From contig JAQGJX010000103.1 of assembly GCA_028290405.1 (NCBI GenBank), positions 1-64,000 on the forward strand: 64,000 bases of DNA. Direction: 5' to 3'. Source of the stretch: Hyphomicrobiales bacterium (GTDB lineage Bacteria > Pseudomonadota > Alphaproteobacteria > Rhizobiales > Beijerinckiaceae). The position numbers and the translations under genes are program-made. Of this stretch, positions 22,023-30,776 are shown in pieces. Positions within the stretch are counted from its first letter, which is position 1, and every line of letters starts with the position of its first letter. Below the pieces are notes generated by a model, which worked only from the letters and a program-made list of their open reading frames with translations, did no database searches and was not told where the DNA came from.

Positions 22023-22963
22023 CGACCTTGGTGCTGGCGGACGTCGACCACGGCAAGCTGAACGACGCGACTTTGAAGACGCTCACCGCCGCCAAGGCGC
22101 TCGGCGCGCCGATTCACGTCCTCGTCGCAGGAGAAAGCGTGCAGGGAGCGGCCGCGGCCGCCGCGCGGCTTGAGGGCGTCGACAAAGTGCTTCTCGCCGA
22201 CTCGGCGACCTACGCTCACCACCTGGCCGAACCTATGGCGGCGCTGATCGTCGGACTGGCTCCGTCCTACGACGCGGTGTTCGGATCCGCGACGTCCACC
22301 GCCAAAAACGTCATGCCTCGGGTCGCCGCGCTGCTCGACGTCATGCAGATTTCCGAGATCACCCGCGTCGTTTCGCCCGACACTTTCGAGCGGCCCATCT
22401 ACGCCGGCAACGCGATCCAGACCGTTCAATCGGGCGACCCCATCAAGGTCGTGACGGTTCGCACCGCCTCCTTCGCTGCGAGCGGTGAAGGCGGGTCTGC
22501 GGCGATCGAGCCGGTGGTGGCTTTGGCCGGCAAGGCCGCGTCGGCTTTCAAGGACGAAGCTCTGGCCAAATCTGATCGTCCGGAACTCGCCGGGGCGAAG
22601 ATCATCATTTCCGGCGGCCGGGCGATGCAGAACGCCGAAAACTTCGCCAAGTACATAGAGCCGGTCGCCGACAGGCTTAACGCCGCCATGGGCGCCTCAC
22701 GCGCGGCGGTGGACGCAGGCTACGCCCCCAACGACTGGCAGGTCGGCCAGACGGGCAAGGTGGTCGCGCCTGACCTGTACATTGCGGTTGGAATTTCCGG
22801 CGCGATCCAGCATCTGGCCGGCATGAAGGACTCCAAGGTGATCGTGGCGATCAACAAGGACGAGGAGGCGCCGATCTTCCAGGTGGCCGATTACGGGCTT
22901 GTGGCTGACCTGTTCACGGCGCTCCCAGAACTCGCCAGCGAGCTTGCGAAGCCCCGAGGGTGA
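22019..22963 (+). CDS. etfA: electron transfer flavoprotein subunit alpha
   Basis: FAD-carrying subunit of ETF. It is 314 residues and starts within the etfB stop (ATGA). The C-terminal FAD-binding domain is clear: [15 protein letters not shown], then [20 protein letters not shown], and [28 protein letters not shown] with residues contacting the flavin. With etfB and the downstream hydroxybutyryl-CoA dehydrogenase it forms a fatty-acid/PHB-linked oxidation group. Confidence 0.97.
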   Translation: MTTLVLADVDHGKLNDATLKTLTAAKALGAPIHVLVAGESVQGAAAAAARLEGVDKVLLADSATYAHHLAEPMAALIVGLAPSYDAVFGSATSTAKNVMPRVAALLDVMQISEITRVVSPDTFERPIYAGNAIQTVQSGDPIKVVTVRTASFAASGEGGSAAIEPVVALAGKAASAFKDEALAKSDRPELAGAKIIISGGRAMQNAENFAKYIEPVADRLNAAMGASRAAVDAGYAPNDWQVGQTGKVVAPDLYIAVGISGAIQHLAGMKDSKVIVAINKDEEAPIFQVADYGLVADLFTALPELASELAKPRG

Positions 22964-22997
22964 ACTCGGACCATTGGTGCCAGAAGGAACCTCGCAT

Positions 22998-23039
22998 ATG
23001 ATTGACGCGCAGGGCGGCTGTTTCTGGTGGCGGGCATGA
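22998..23039 (+). CDS. possible 13-residue leader peptide upstream of hbdA
   Basis: ATG at 22998 with GAAGGA nine bases upstream opens a short frame reading MIDAQGGCFWWRA and ending TGA. That TGA overlaps the preferred hbdA start as ATGA. The spacing and overlap are what a translationally coupled leader would show. A chance ORF of this size is also easy, so support is weak. Confidence 0.25.
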   Translation: MIDAQGGCFWWRA

Positions 23040-23917
23040 CGGTGGTGATCAAAAAAATTGGCGTCATTGGCGCGGGGCAGATGGGCAATGGCATTGCGCA
23101 TGTCGCCGCCGTAGCTGGTTTCGATGTTGTTTTGAACGACATAGCCGAAGAGCGGGTAAAAGCCGGCCTTGCGACGATCAATGGCAATCTGTCCCGGCAG
23201 GTCAGCAAGGGCCAGATTTCCGACGAGGACAGGAAGGCCGCGCTCGCAAGGATAGCTCCCTCATCCAGCTACGAAGATCTGTCAGATTGCGACCTGGTCA
23301 TCGAGGCGGCGACCGAGAACGAAGAGCTGAAGCGCAAGATCTTCACCGCGCTCTGCCCGTCCGTGAAGCCGGAGGCGATACTCGCTTCCAATACGTCTTC
23401 GATTTCCATCACCCGCCTGGCGTCGATCACCGACCGTCCCGAGAAGTTCATCGGCATTCACTTCATGAATCCGGTGCCCCTCATGCAGCTGGTCGAATTG
23501 ATTCGCGGCATCGCGACTGACGACGGGACCTTCGAGGCGGCCCGCACTTTCATCGAGAAGCTTGGCAAAACCTCCACGGTGGCCGAGGACTTCCCGGCCT
23601 TCATCGTGAACCGCATCCTCCTGCCGATGATCAACGAGGCGATCTACACCCTTTATGAGGGCGTGGGCTCGGTGGATTCCATCGACACCGCCATGAAGCT
23701 CGGCGCCAATCACCCCATGGGGCCGCTGCAACTGGCTGATTTCATTGGGCTCGATACCTGTCTGTCAGTTATGCAGGTGCTTCACGAGGGGCTTGCGGAC
23801 TCCAAGTACCGCCCCTGCCCACTGCTGGTGAAATATGTCGAGGCCGGCTGGCTGGGCCGGAAGACGCAGCGCGGCTTCTACGATTACAGGAGCGGCACGC
23901 CCGTGCCGACGCGCTAA
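23036..23917 (+). CDS. hbdA: 3-hydroxybutyryl-CoA dehydrogenase
   Basis: NAD(P)-dependent interconversion of acetoacetyl-CoA and 3-hydroxybutyryl-CoA. From the ATG at 23036 the protein is 293 residues; a GTG nine bases earlier is the track start. The Rossmann motif KIGVIGAGQMGNGIAHVAAV is at the N terminus. The active-site serine and histidine regions are ASNTSSISITRLAS and KFIGIHFMNPVPLMQLVE. NHPMGPLQLADFIGLD and the C-terminal GRKTQRGFYDY complete the family pattern. It follows etfBA by about 70 bp. Confidence 0.96.
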   Translation: MTVVIKKIGVIGAGQMGNGIAHVAAVAGFDVVLNDIAEERVKAGLATINGNLSRQVSKGQISDEDRKAALARIAPSSSYEDLSDCDLVIEAATENEELKRKIFTALCPSVKPEAILASNTSSISITRLASITDRPEKFIGIHFMNPVPLMQLVELIRGIATDDGTFEAARTFIEKLGKTSTVAEDFPAFIVNRILLPMINEAIYTLYEGVGSVDSIDTAMKLGANHPMGPLQLADFIGLDTCLSVMQVLHEGLADSKYRPCPLLVKYVEAGWLGRKTQRGFYDYRSGTPVPTR

Positions 23918-24012
23918 GGCGGCAGAACCGCTCCACCTTCCCGCGACGAATCGAAAATTGCCGCCTTCACAAACCCGTCAAGGCGATTGTAGACTGCTGG
24001 AACTTCAGGAAG

Positions 24013-24034
24013 CGGGCCCGAATTCCCGGGCCCG
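24013..24034. repeat. GC-rich hairpin between hbdA and the HNH gene
   Basis: CGGGCCCG-AATTCC-CGGGCCCG forms an 8-bp all-GC stem with a 6-base loop. It lies 95 bp after hbdA and 20 bp before the TTG start of the HNH gene. No T tract follows. It may sit in the 5' leader of the HNH gene. Confidence 0.5.
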
Positions 24035-24054
24035 AGACCGAGAGGTGTCCAGGC

Positions 24055-24624
24055 TTGACGGTTCACTTTCAACCGACGGTCTCGCCGGAGTCGTGTCCGG
24101 CCTTGGTTCTCAACGCGGACTTCCGCCCGTTGAGCTACTACCCCTTGTCCCTTTGGTCGTGGCAGGATGCAATCAAAGCGGTGTTCCTAGACCGCGTGAA
24201 CATCGTCTCAGAGTACGACAAGACGGTGCGAAGCCCCTCATTTGAGATGCGGCTTCCTTCAGTGGTCTCGCTCAAGACCTATATCAAACCGTCCCGGCAC
24301 CCGGCTTTCACGCGCTTCAACGTGTTCCTGCGCGATCGCTTCACCTGCCAGTATTGCGGCGCTCGCGACGAGTTGACGTTCGACCACGTCATTCCTCGCT
24401 CAAAAGGCGGCATGACGACTTGGGAAAACGTCGTTGCGGCGTGCTCGCCGTGCAATTTGAAGAAGGCCGACCGGCTTCCGGCGGAAGCCCACATGTGGCC
24501 GTCCCTGGGTCCGTACCAGCCGACGGTCGAGGACCTGCACCAGAACGGCAGGCTCTTCCCGCCGAACTACCTGCATGACAGCTGGATGGACTATCTCTAC
24601 TGGGATTCCGTCCTCGAGCCGTGA
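24055..24624 (+). CDS. HNH endonuclease family protein
   Basis: A 189-residue protein with a C-terminal HNH nuclease domain: FTCQYCGARDELTFDHVIP gives the first zinc cysteine pair and the D-H metal-binding pair. ENVVAACSPCNLKKADR follows with the second cysteine pair and the asparagine. The N-terminal half has LNADFRPLSYYPLSLWSWQD, typical of a widespread alphaproteobacterial chromosomal HNH family rather than of phage or restriction systems. The start is a TTG (24055) with GAGAGG upstream; no better ATG is in frame. Its biological substrate is unknown. Confidence 0.88.
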   Translation: MTVHFQPTVSPESCPALVLNADFRPLSYYPLSLWSWQDAIKAVFLDRVNIVSEYDKTVRSPSFEMRLPSVVSLKTYIKPSRHPAFTRFNVFLRDRFTCQYCGARDELTFDHVIPRSKGGMTTWENVVAACSPCNLKKADRLPAEAHMWPSLGPYQPTVEDLHQNGRLFPPNYLHDSWMDYLYWDSVLEP

Positions 24625-24639
24625 CGTCCCACCTTGCAG

Positions 24640-25170
24640 TCAGGCGAGGGGATAGGCTGCTTCGACGATGTACGGTCCGCCGCCGATCGACGCTCGGGCC
24701 GAATACAACACGAACCTCGTCGCTTCAAACTGCACCGGCGGCGGCGTGCGCTTGGAGAGAAAATCCGCGACGGAATGCGCTGAAGCGCCCTTGAGCCGTG
24801 CGAGCGTCACGTGCGGCGTATACTTCCTCCGCTCAGTCGTCGCGCCCGCGCGCCTCAACGCCCTCTCCTGGTCATCGTGCAGGAGACGAAGGCCCTCGTT
24901 CAGATCGACGTTGCACACGATGGCTCGCGGCCTGTTCCCGCCGAACGCTCCTAGTCCTTGGAGAACCAACGGAAACCGCCTCGCCGCGACGTCGGCCAAT
25001 TCCTGCGTCAGGTCACGCGCCAACGCGCCGTCGACGTCGCCGAGGAAGCTGAGGGTGACGTGGTAATCCTCCGGCTTGATCCAGCGCGCGCCCGAGACAC
25101 CGCCCCGCAAGAGCGCGAGTTCACGGCCGATCTCCAGCGGCACCTCAAGGCCGGTGAAAAGACGAGGCAT
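24640..25170 (-). CDS. thpR: RNA 2',3'-cyclic phosphodiesterase (2H family)
   Basis: 2H phosphoesterase of the LigT/ThpR family that opens 2',3'-cyclic phosphates on RNA ends. The track ORF begins too early; the ATG at 25170 (MPRLFTGLEVPLEIGRELA) gives 176 residues. Two catalytic HxT motifs are present: DYHVTLSFLGDV near residue 40 and YTPHVTLARLKG near residue 125. It follows the TesA-like gene on the same strand with a 28-bp gap. Confidence 0.93.
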   Translation of the reverse strand: MPRLFTGLEVPLEIGRELALLRGGVSGARWIKPEDYHVTLSFLGDVDGALARDLTQELADVAARRFPLVLQGLGAFGGNRPRAIVCNVDLNEGLRLLHDDQERALRRAGATTERRKYTPHVTLARLKGASAHSVADFLSKRTPPPVQFEATRFVLYSARASIGGGPYIVEAAYPLA

Positions 25171-25198
25171 TCGAAGCTCCCTCCGGTCGTCGAGTCGC

Positions 25199-25831
25199 TC
25201 AAGGGGCGGCGGCTTTCGCGAGCAATTCCTCCACCCTGGGCAGAACGCGAGCGACGATCGCCTCCACCCCGGCCCTGTTGGGATGCATGCCGTCACGCAG
25301 GTTGAGGTGGGGTTTCTGCGCGACGCCGTCGAGGAAAAACGGATAGAAAACCGTTTCATGCTTCCTCGCCAACTCAGGGTAGATGGCGTTGAATCCCTGC
25401 TCATAGGACGTCCCCATTCCGGGGGCGGCGAGCATTCCGGCCAGAAGCGTCGGGATGTTCCGAGCGCGCAGGCGTCCCAGGATGTCGTCAAGCGCGCGCT
25501 GCGTCACCCCGGTGTCGATCCCGCGCAACATGTCGTTGGCGCCAAGCTCCACGATCACCGCGTCCGCTCCCTCCCCGAGGGCCCATTCCAGCCGCTCGGC
25601 GGCTGCGCTCGCAGTATCCCCTGAAACGCTGGCGTTGATGACGGACACATCGACGCCCTTCGCCTGCAGGGCCCTTTCGAGCACAGCCGGAAAGGCGGCG
25701 TCTCCAGGCAACTCGTATCCGGCCGTGAGACTGTCGCCCAGCACCAGAAGGCGCATGGGCTTGGCGATGGCTGAGCCGGCTGCGGCGCTCAGCGCCAGCG
25801 CGGCGACGACGAGGACATGGAACCAGCGCAA
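25199..25831 (-). CDS. tesA: TesA-like SGNH esterase / arylesterase
   Basis: Secreted GDSL/SGNH hydrolase: 210 residues with a signal peptide (MRWFHVLVVAALALSAAAGSA). Block I is LLVLGDSLTAGYELPGD with the nucleophile serine. Block III is VELGANDMLRGID. Block V is DGMHPNRAGVEAI with the catalytic aspartate and histidine. Its homologue in E. coli, the multifunctional thioesterase I, is likewise divergent from ybbA-ybbP, exactly the arrangement seen here with an 89-bp divergent gap. Confidence 0.93.
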   Translation of the reverse strand: MRWFHVLVVAALALSAAAGSAIAKPMRLLVLGDSLTAGYELPGDAAFPAVLERALQAKGVDVSVINASVSGDTASAAAERLEWALGEGADAVIVELGANDMLRGIDTGVTQRALDDILGRLRARNIPTLLAGMLAAPGMGTSYEQGFNAIYPELARKHETVFYPFFLDGVAQKPHLNLRDGMHPNRAGVEAIVARVLPRVEELLAKAAAP

Positions 25832-25920
25832 ATGAACCCCATATGTCAGCGGGGCCCAGCCCCGGATATCGATCTCTTCACCAAAGCATGCGATAGCGCA
25901 CGCCTCCTGAGGGACTATGT

Positions 25921-26616
25921 ATGGCTGAACGTCCGGCGATCGAGATGAAGGACGTCCGCCTTAGTCTCGGAAGTGGCGCCGCCCGCGTCAATGTGCTGCA
26001 GGGCGTCTCGGTTTCCGTCCAGCCTGGTGAAGCGGTTGGTCTGGTCGGCCCGTCGGGATCTGGCAAGTCGACTCTTTTGATGACGATGGCGGGTCTTGAG
26101 CGGCCCGATTCCGGGTCCGTGATCGTCGAAGGCCAATCGCTGGACGCCATGAGCGAGGACCAGCTCGCGCGTTTTCGCGGCGCTCGCATCGGAATCGTCT
26201 TTCAGTCGTTCCACCTCATTCCCACTATGACCGCCCTGGAAAACGTGGCCGTGCCGCTGGAGCTGGCGGGGGCTTCGGACGCCTTCCAGCGCGCCGAGGC
26301 GGAACTTCGGGGCGTAGGGCTGGGCGAACGCCTGTCGCACTATCCGGCCCAGTTGTCGGGCGGCGAGCAGCAACGCGTGGCGATCGCCCGCGCGCTGGCC
26401 CCTCACCCCGCGATCCTTGTCGCCGACGAGCCGACGGGGAATCTCGATGAAGCGAACGGAGAGGCGATCATTGCGCTCCTGTTCGACGCCAGACGGCGCC
26501 GCGGCTCAACTCTGATACTTGTGACGCACGACAACGCGCTGGCGCAGCGGTGCGACCGAATGATTCGGCTACGCTCGGGCCGCGTCGACGCGCCCGCAGT
26601 TCCGGCAAGCGCATGA
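25921..26616 (+). CDS. ybbA: YbbA-type ABC transporter ATP-binding protein
   Basis: ATPase of the MacB/LolD-like mechanotransmission class. It is 231 residues with Walker A GPSGSGKSTLLMTMAG, Q-loop QSFHLIPTMTALENV, signature LSGGEQQRVAIARAL and Walker B ILVADEPTGNLDE. The stop overlaps the next gene's ATG (ATGA), so ATPase and permease are coupled. Located divergently from the TesA-like esterase, as in the classic tesA-ybbAP locus; the physiological substrate is unknown. Confidence 0.95.
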   Translation: MAERPAIEMKDVRLSLGSGAARVNVLQGVSVSVQPGEAVGLVGPSGSGKSTLLMTMAGLERPDSGSVIVEGQSLDAMSEDQLARFRGARIGIVFQSFHLIPTMTALENVAVPLELAGASDAFQRAEAELRGVGLGERLSHYPAQLSGGEQQRVAIARALAPHPAILVADEPTGNLDEANGEAIIALLFDARRRRGSTLILVTHDNALAQRCDRMIRLRSGRVDAPAVPASA

Positions 26617-29195
26617 GCCGCTCGGCGCTCGGCCTTCGTGCATCGCTCTCGCTCGCGATCCGCCTGTCGTGGCGCGATCTGCGGGGCGGCTTTCGTGGCT
26701 TCCGCGTTTTCCTTGCCTGCATCGCGCTGGGCGTAACCGCCATCGTCGGGGTCAACTCCACGGCGCGCAGCCTTGCCGACTCGATCTCGCGCGAGGGGCG
26801 CCAGATACTCGGGGGGGACCTCTCGTTGAGCCTCATTCATCGGGAGATGAACGCGGACGAACGAAACTGGGTCAGCGCGCTCGGAGACGTCTCCGAAATC
26901 GCCACGATGCGAGCCATGGCGCGCAAGGAGGACGGAGACTCGACGCTCGTCGAGCTGAAGGCGATTGGCCCTGATTACCCGAGGCTTGGCAAATTGGCCA
27001 CGCAGCCGCTGCGCTCCATCGCGGACCTGACCGGCTTACGCCATGGCCTCTATGGGTTTGTGGCGGAGGATTCCCTAGCCTCGCGGCTGGATCTGAAGGT
27101 CGGCGACCGCATCCTGATCGGGGATGCGCCGCTTGAGCTCCGAGCCCTTCTCGTCTCGGAGCCCGACAAGCTCGCAGGCGGCGTAGGCTTCGGGCCGCGG
27201 GCGATCATATCGCAGGACGCGCTGCGCACCACCGGCTTGCTTCAGCCGGGATCGCTCGTGCGCTGGACCTACCGGCTCTTGGTTTCACCGCCCGCAGGCG
27301 CCGTTACGGCGAGCGACGACGCCGTGCAAAGCCTCGCCCAATCGGCGGAAGCGCGTTTTCCTGAAGCGGGCTGGCAGGTTCGAACCAGAGCCAACGTCTC
27401 AAACCAGTTTTCAAAGAATCTCAGCCGGTTCAGCCAATTCCTGACTCTCGTGGGGCTCACCGCCCTCGTGATCGGCGGCGTTGGGGTCGCCAACGCCGTG
27501 CGGGCCTACGTAGAACGCAAGACGCCTGATCTCGCGACGCTGAAGGCGGTCGGCGCCACGGGTGGATACGTGTTCGCGGCGGCGCTTCTTGAAGTCATGC
27601 TTGTCACTGGCATCGGGGTTCTGGCGGGCGTCACCTTGGGGGCTTGTCTCCCCTTCCTGTTGGCGAGCGTTATAGGACCTTCGCTTCCGGCGCCCTTCGA
27701 GCCGGCCTTTTATCCCGCGCAGGCGGCCGCCGGGATGCTCTACGGCTTTCTCACGGCGCTCGCCTTCTCCCTCGCGGCGCTTGGCCGGACGCATGACGTC
27801 TCCGTCGCCGCCCTGTTTCGCGACCGGATCGACGCGAGCGCGCGATGGCCTCGCGTCCGATACGTGGCGATGGCCACTGCGGCCGGCGTTGCGCTGATCG
27901 CGTCCATCGTCGTCCTGTCGACGGACCGAAAAATCACGATGATCTACGTGGCCGCGACGTTCGGCGGATTCGTCCTGTTGCGCCTGGTTGGCGCTGGGCT
28001 GATGTATCTGGCGCGGCGCGCGCCACGTGCCCGGCGCACTGAAGTCCGCCTCGCCATCGCAAACATCCACCGCCCCGGCGCACTCACTCAGTCGCTGGTG
28101 CTGTCACTTGGCCTTGGGCTGGCTCTTCTCGTCACCCTGACGCTCATCGACGCCAATATCCGGGGTCAATTGCAGCAAGGCATGGCCGGGAGGACGCCGA
28201 GTTTCTTTTTCCTCGATATTCCCAACCGCCAGGTCGACGCGTTCGACGCCTTCATCGTCGCAAGAGCGCCGACGGCTCGCCTCGAGCGGGCGCCGATGAT
28301 GCGTGGACGCCTGGTCCGGGTGAATGAGGTCCCGGTCGAGAAGATAAACGCCGCGGAGCAGGCCGCGTGGGTCCTGGAAGGCGACCGTGGCATCACTTAC
28401 GCGGCGGACGTTCCGGAAGGTTCGAAGCTTGCGGGCGGGGAGTGGTGGCCGAGAGATTACCGTGGTCCGCCGCTGGTGTCGCTTGAAGCGCAGATCGCGA
28501 CAGGTCTGGGGCTTTCGATTGGCGACTCCATCACGGTGAACGTTCTGGGGCGTAACGTCACCGCCCGGGTCGCCAACGTGAGGACGGTGAACTGGCGCTC
28601 CTTCGGGATCAATTTCGTGTTTGTCTTCTCACCCAGCACGTTCGCCGGCGCGCCTCACATGTATCTCGCGACAGCGGCTTTTCCGGCTGGGACAGAGACC
28701 GGAGCGGAGCTTTCCCTGCTGAAGCAGGTGGCGAACGCTTACCCGTCCGTGACCAGCGTGCGGGTGAAAGACACCCTGGAGGCGATCTCACGGATCGTCG
28801 ATCAATTGGCGTTCGCAGTTCGGGGGGCCACGTCAATCACCCTGGCGGCTTCGGTCCTCGTTCTGGCGGGCGCTCTATCGGCGGGCCAAAGGGAGCGGGT
28901 TTACGACGCGGTGGTGTTGAAGACGCTCGGCGCGACACGCGGCCGCCTGCTGCTTGCCTATGTGCTGGAGTACGGGATCTTGGGCTTGGCGACAGCTGCT
29001 TTCTCGGTGGCCGCCGGAGGGCTCGCAGCTTGGGCGATAGTCACCAAACTTATGTTGCTTGAAGAATTCGTATGGGCGTGGTCGTCGGCAGGGCTGACCG
29101 CGGCGCTGGCTTTGCTGACTACGTTGACGCTAGGGCTGGCTTCGACGTGGCGCGTTTTGGGGCAGAAGCCGGCCCGGCATCTAAAAGATCTATAG
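26613..29195 (+). CDS. ybbP: YbbP-type ABC transporter permease (FtsX/MacB-like)
   Basis: An 860-residue permease starting at the ATG at 26613 (MSRSALGLRASLSLAIRLSW), overlapping ybbA. An N-terminal transmembrane helix is followed by a large extracytoplasmic domain. Two FtsX-type core regions are present, around NQFSKNLSRFSQFLTLVGLT and LDAAS-like segments near residues 280-400 and 740-850. The second contains the typical YDAVVLKTLGATRGRLLLAY. Ten or so hydrophobic segments are visible. With YbbA it would form a mechanotransmission complex acting on the periplasm or outer membrane. Confidence 0.93.
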   Translation: MSRSALGLRASLSLAIRLSWRDLRGGFRGFRVFLACIALGVTAIVGVNSTARSLADSISREGRQILGGDLSLSLIHREMNADERNWVSALGDVSEIATMRAMARKEDGDSTLVELKAIGPDYPRLGKLATQPLRSIADLTGLRHGLYGFVAEDSLASRLDLKVGDRILIGDAPLELRALLVSEPDKLAGGVGFGPRAIISQDALRTTGLLQPGSLVRWTYRLLVSPPAGAVTASDDAVQSLAQSAEARFPEAGWQVRTRANVSNQFSKNLSRFSQFLTLVGLTALVIGGVGVANAVRAYVERKTPDLATLKAVGATGGYVFAAALLEVMLVTGIGVLAGVTLGACLPFLLASVIGPSLPAPFEPAFYPAQAAAGMLYGFLTALAFSLAALGRTHDVSVAALFRDRIDASARWPRVRYVAMATAAGVALIASIVVLSTDRKITMIYVAATFGGFVLLRLVGAGLMYLARRAPRARRTEVRLAIANIHRPGALTQSLVLSLGLGLALLVTLTLIDANIRGQLQQGMAGRTPSFFFLDIPNRQVDAFDAFIVARAPTARLERAPMMRGRLVRVNEVPVEKINAAEQAAWVLEGDRGITYAADVPEGSKLAGGEWWPRDYRGPPLVSLEAQIATGLGLSIGDSITVNVLGRNVTARVANVRTVNWRSFGINFVFVFSPSTFAGAPHMYLATAAFPAGTETGAELSLLKQVANAYPSVTSVRVKDTLEAISRIVDQLAFAVRGATSITLAASVLVLAGALSAGQRERVYDAVVLKTLGATRGRLLLAYVLEYGILGLATAAFSVAAGGLAAWAIVTKLMLLEEFVWAWSSAGLTAALALLTTLTLGLASTWRVLGQKPARHLKDL

Positions 29196-29201
29196 TATAC
29201 C

Positions 29202-29217
29202 TCCGTATTAATACGGA
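29202..29217. repeat. 16-bp perfect palindrome after ybbP
   Basis: TCCGTATTAATACGGA is self-complementary, lies 7 bp past the ybbP stop and is AT-rich relative to its surroundings. It could be an operator or a weak terminator. Confidence 0.5.
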
Positions 29218-29289
29218 ATTTGAACTTGTAAAAGCTGGCAAGTAACTGTTTTCTGGTCAGGTTAAGCGCGGAATTTTGAACTCGGCCGC

Positions 29290-29318
29290 TTGTGCGCGCG
29301 GGTCCGCCGATCCATATT
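29290..29318 (+). promoter_or_regulatory. possible sigma-70-type promoter for the BI-1 gene
   Basis: TTGTGC at 29290-29295 is followed after exactly 17 bp by CATATT at 29313-29318. It lies about 85 bp before the downstream ATG. Match is moderate (3 of 6 and 4 of 6). Confidence 0.35.
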
Positions 29319-29401
29319 GAGATCGAGGCGGCGCCGCCCGTTGGCCCGCTGCCGTGGGGGCTGTCGTTCGGCCCCTCGACAAGTCACATTGAGAGGAACA
29401 C

Positions 29402-30145
29402 ATGTCCGATTTCGACCGCAACGCGACTGCCCGCTGGGGTTCAGGCGTAGCCCGGTCCGGCGCAGCCGAGATCGACCAGGGCCTGCGCTCTTACATGCTG
29501 GGCATCTACAATCACATGACGCTGGCGCTCGCCATCTCGGCGCTTGTCGCCATGGGCGTGTTCATGCTTGGCCGGGCTCACCCGATCACCCAGATGCTGT
29601 ACGGCTCGCCCTTGCGCTGGGTCATCATGCTTGCTCCCCTGGCGTTCGTCTTCGTGCTCTCCTGGCGCTTCGAACGGATGAGCTATACGGCCCTGCTTGG
29701 CACCTTCTGGGCCTTCGCGGCCGTCATGGGCCTTTCGATGGGCTGGATCGGCCTCGTGTTCAAGGTTGGCAGCATCGTCAATGCGCTCATGGTGACGACG
29801 ATCGCCTTCGGCGGCCTTAGCCTCTACGGCTACACGACCAAGCGCAGCCTTTCGGGCATGGGCTCGTTCCTGGTCATGGGGTTGATCGGCCTCATGGTCG
29901 CGAGCGTCGTGAACATCTTCATGCAGTCCGGCGTGCTTGGCTTCGCCATCAGCTCCATTGGCGTGCTGATCTTCGCCGGCCTCACGGCCTGGGACACCCA
30001 GCGCCTCAAGGACGACTACAGCTATCTCGCCGGCAGCGGCGAAATGATGCAGAAGTCCTCGGTGATGGGCGCGCTGTCGCTTTACCTGAACTTCATCAAC
30101 ATGTTCCAGTTCATCCTGGCGTTGACTGGTTCGCGCGACGAATAG
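29402..30145 (+). CDS. Bax inhibitor-1/YccA family membrane protein
   Basis: A 247-residue integral membrane protein of the BI-1 (TMBIM) family. After a hydrophilic N terminus with IDQGLRSYMLGIYNHMTLAL, about seven hydrophobic helices follow. Family motifs are TALLGTFWAFAAVMGLSMG, FGGLSLYGYTTKRSLSGMG and the C-terminal TAWDTQRLKDDYSY with the conserved aspartates. E. coli relatives include YccA, a modulator of FtsH, and YbhL. The ATG has GAGAGGAA upstream. A strong intrinsic terminator follows 26 bp after the stop, indicating a monocistronic unit. Confidence 0.94.
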   Translation: MSDFDRNATARWGSGVARSGAAEIDQGLRSYMLGIYNHMTLALAISALVAMGVFMLGRAHPITQMLYGSPLRWVIMLAPLAFVFVLSWRFERMSYTALLGTFWAFAAVMGLSMGWIGLVFKVGSIVNALMVTTIAFGGLSLYGYTTKRSLSGMGSFLVMGLIGLMVASVVNIFMQSGVLGFAISSIGVLIFAGLTAWDTQRLKDDYSYLAGSGEMMQKSSVMGALSLYLNFINMFQFILALTGSRDE

Positions 30146-30171
30146 GCTGAACTGCGATTGCTGACGACCGA

Positions 30172-30198
30172 GGCTCCGGAGAAATCCGGAGCCTTTTT
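30172..30198 (+). terminator. intrinsic terminator of the BI-1 gene
   Basis: GGCTCCGGA-GAAA-TCCGGAGCC is a 9-bp perfect stem with a GAAA tetraloop, followed directly by TTTTT. It ends at the stop codon of the convergent DUF2794 gene. Confidence 0.92.
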
Positions 30199-30635
30199 CA
30201 TGAGCCTCCAACCAGCTTGATTCTGCGGTCCAGGACGGCCAGCACCCGGGGAAGTTCATGGCCGCGCCGCAGGATCATGCCATTGGACGATACAACGGCA
30301 TATGCGCCTTGCCGCCGCGCAAGTTTGGGATCCTTCTCGATCGTGTAAAGCGGCACGTCGGACGTGCGCTTGAACACGGAGAAGATCGCCTTGTGAGGCA
30401 GAAAGTCCATCGCGTAGTCGCGCCATTCCCCTTCAGCCACCTTGCGTCCGTAGACCTGAAGGATATGGCCAAGTTCACGTCGGTCGAACGACACGACGAT
30501 GGGCGCGGCAGGCCGTGCGCTCCCCCCTATGTGTTGGACGAACGGCCGAAGAATGGTGGCGCTCCCCGGCTCGGTGGGAGCTTCGGTCCAGGCCCCACCG
30601 GTCGCCTGGCCGGGCGTGCTATCGCGATCGTTCAT
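30198..30635 (-). CDS. DUF2794 domain-containing protein
   Basis: A 145-residue alphaproteobacterial protein of unknown function. The DUF2794 core runs from VSFDRRELGHILQVYGRKVA through EWRDYAMDFLPHKAIFSVFK and PLYTIEKDPKLARRQGAYAV to the C terminus. The N-terminal 45 residues are variable and probably disordered. The ATG at 30635 has a good GGAGG ribosome site. It is convergent with the BI-1 gene and its stop codon abuts that gene's terminator. No membrane segment or signal peptide is seen. Confidence 0.9.
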   Translation of the reverse strand: MNDRDSTPGQATGGAWTEAPTEPGSATILRPFVQHIGGSARPAAPIVVSFDRRELGHILQVYGRKVAEGEWRDYAMDFLPHKAIFSVFKRTSDVPLYTIEKDPKLARRQGAYAVVSSNGMILRRGHELPRVLAVLDRRIKLVGGS

Positions 30636-30776
30636 CGCGCCTCCTGCTTCATATCATTGCCCCGCAGGGGCGCGGCGCGCAAGAGCGATGCGCCCAGATC
30701 AGCTTCAAGCAGATAAGACGCAAATTCATGATTTCGCCGCGATTAGGCCGAAGACGCGCCCGGATCGACCTAGATA

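Noticed and set aside
24055-24624. HNH protein as part of a mobile or defence island
   Set aside because: Flanking genes are housekeeping, composition is uniform, and no methylase, integrase, repeats or tRNA junction is nearby.
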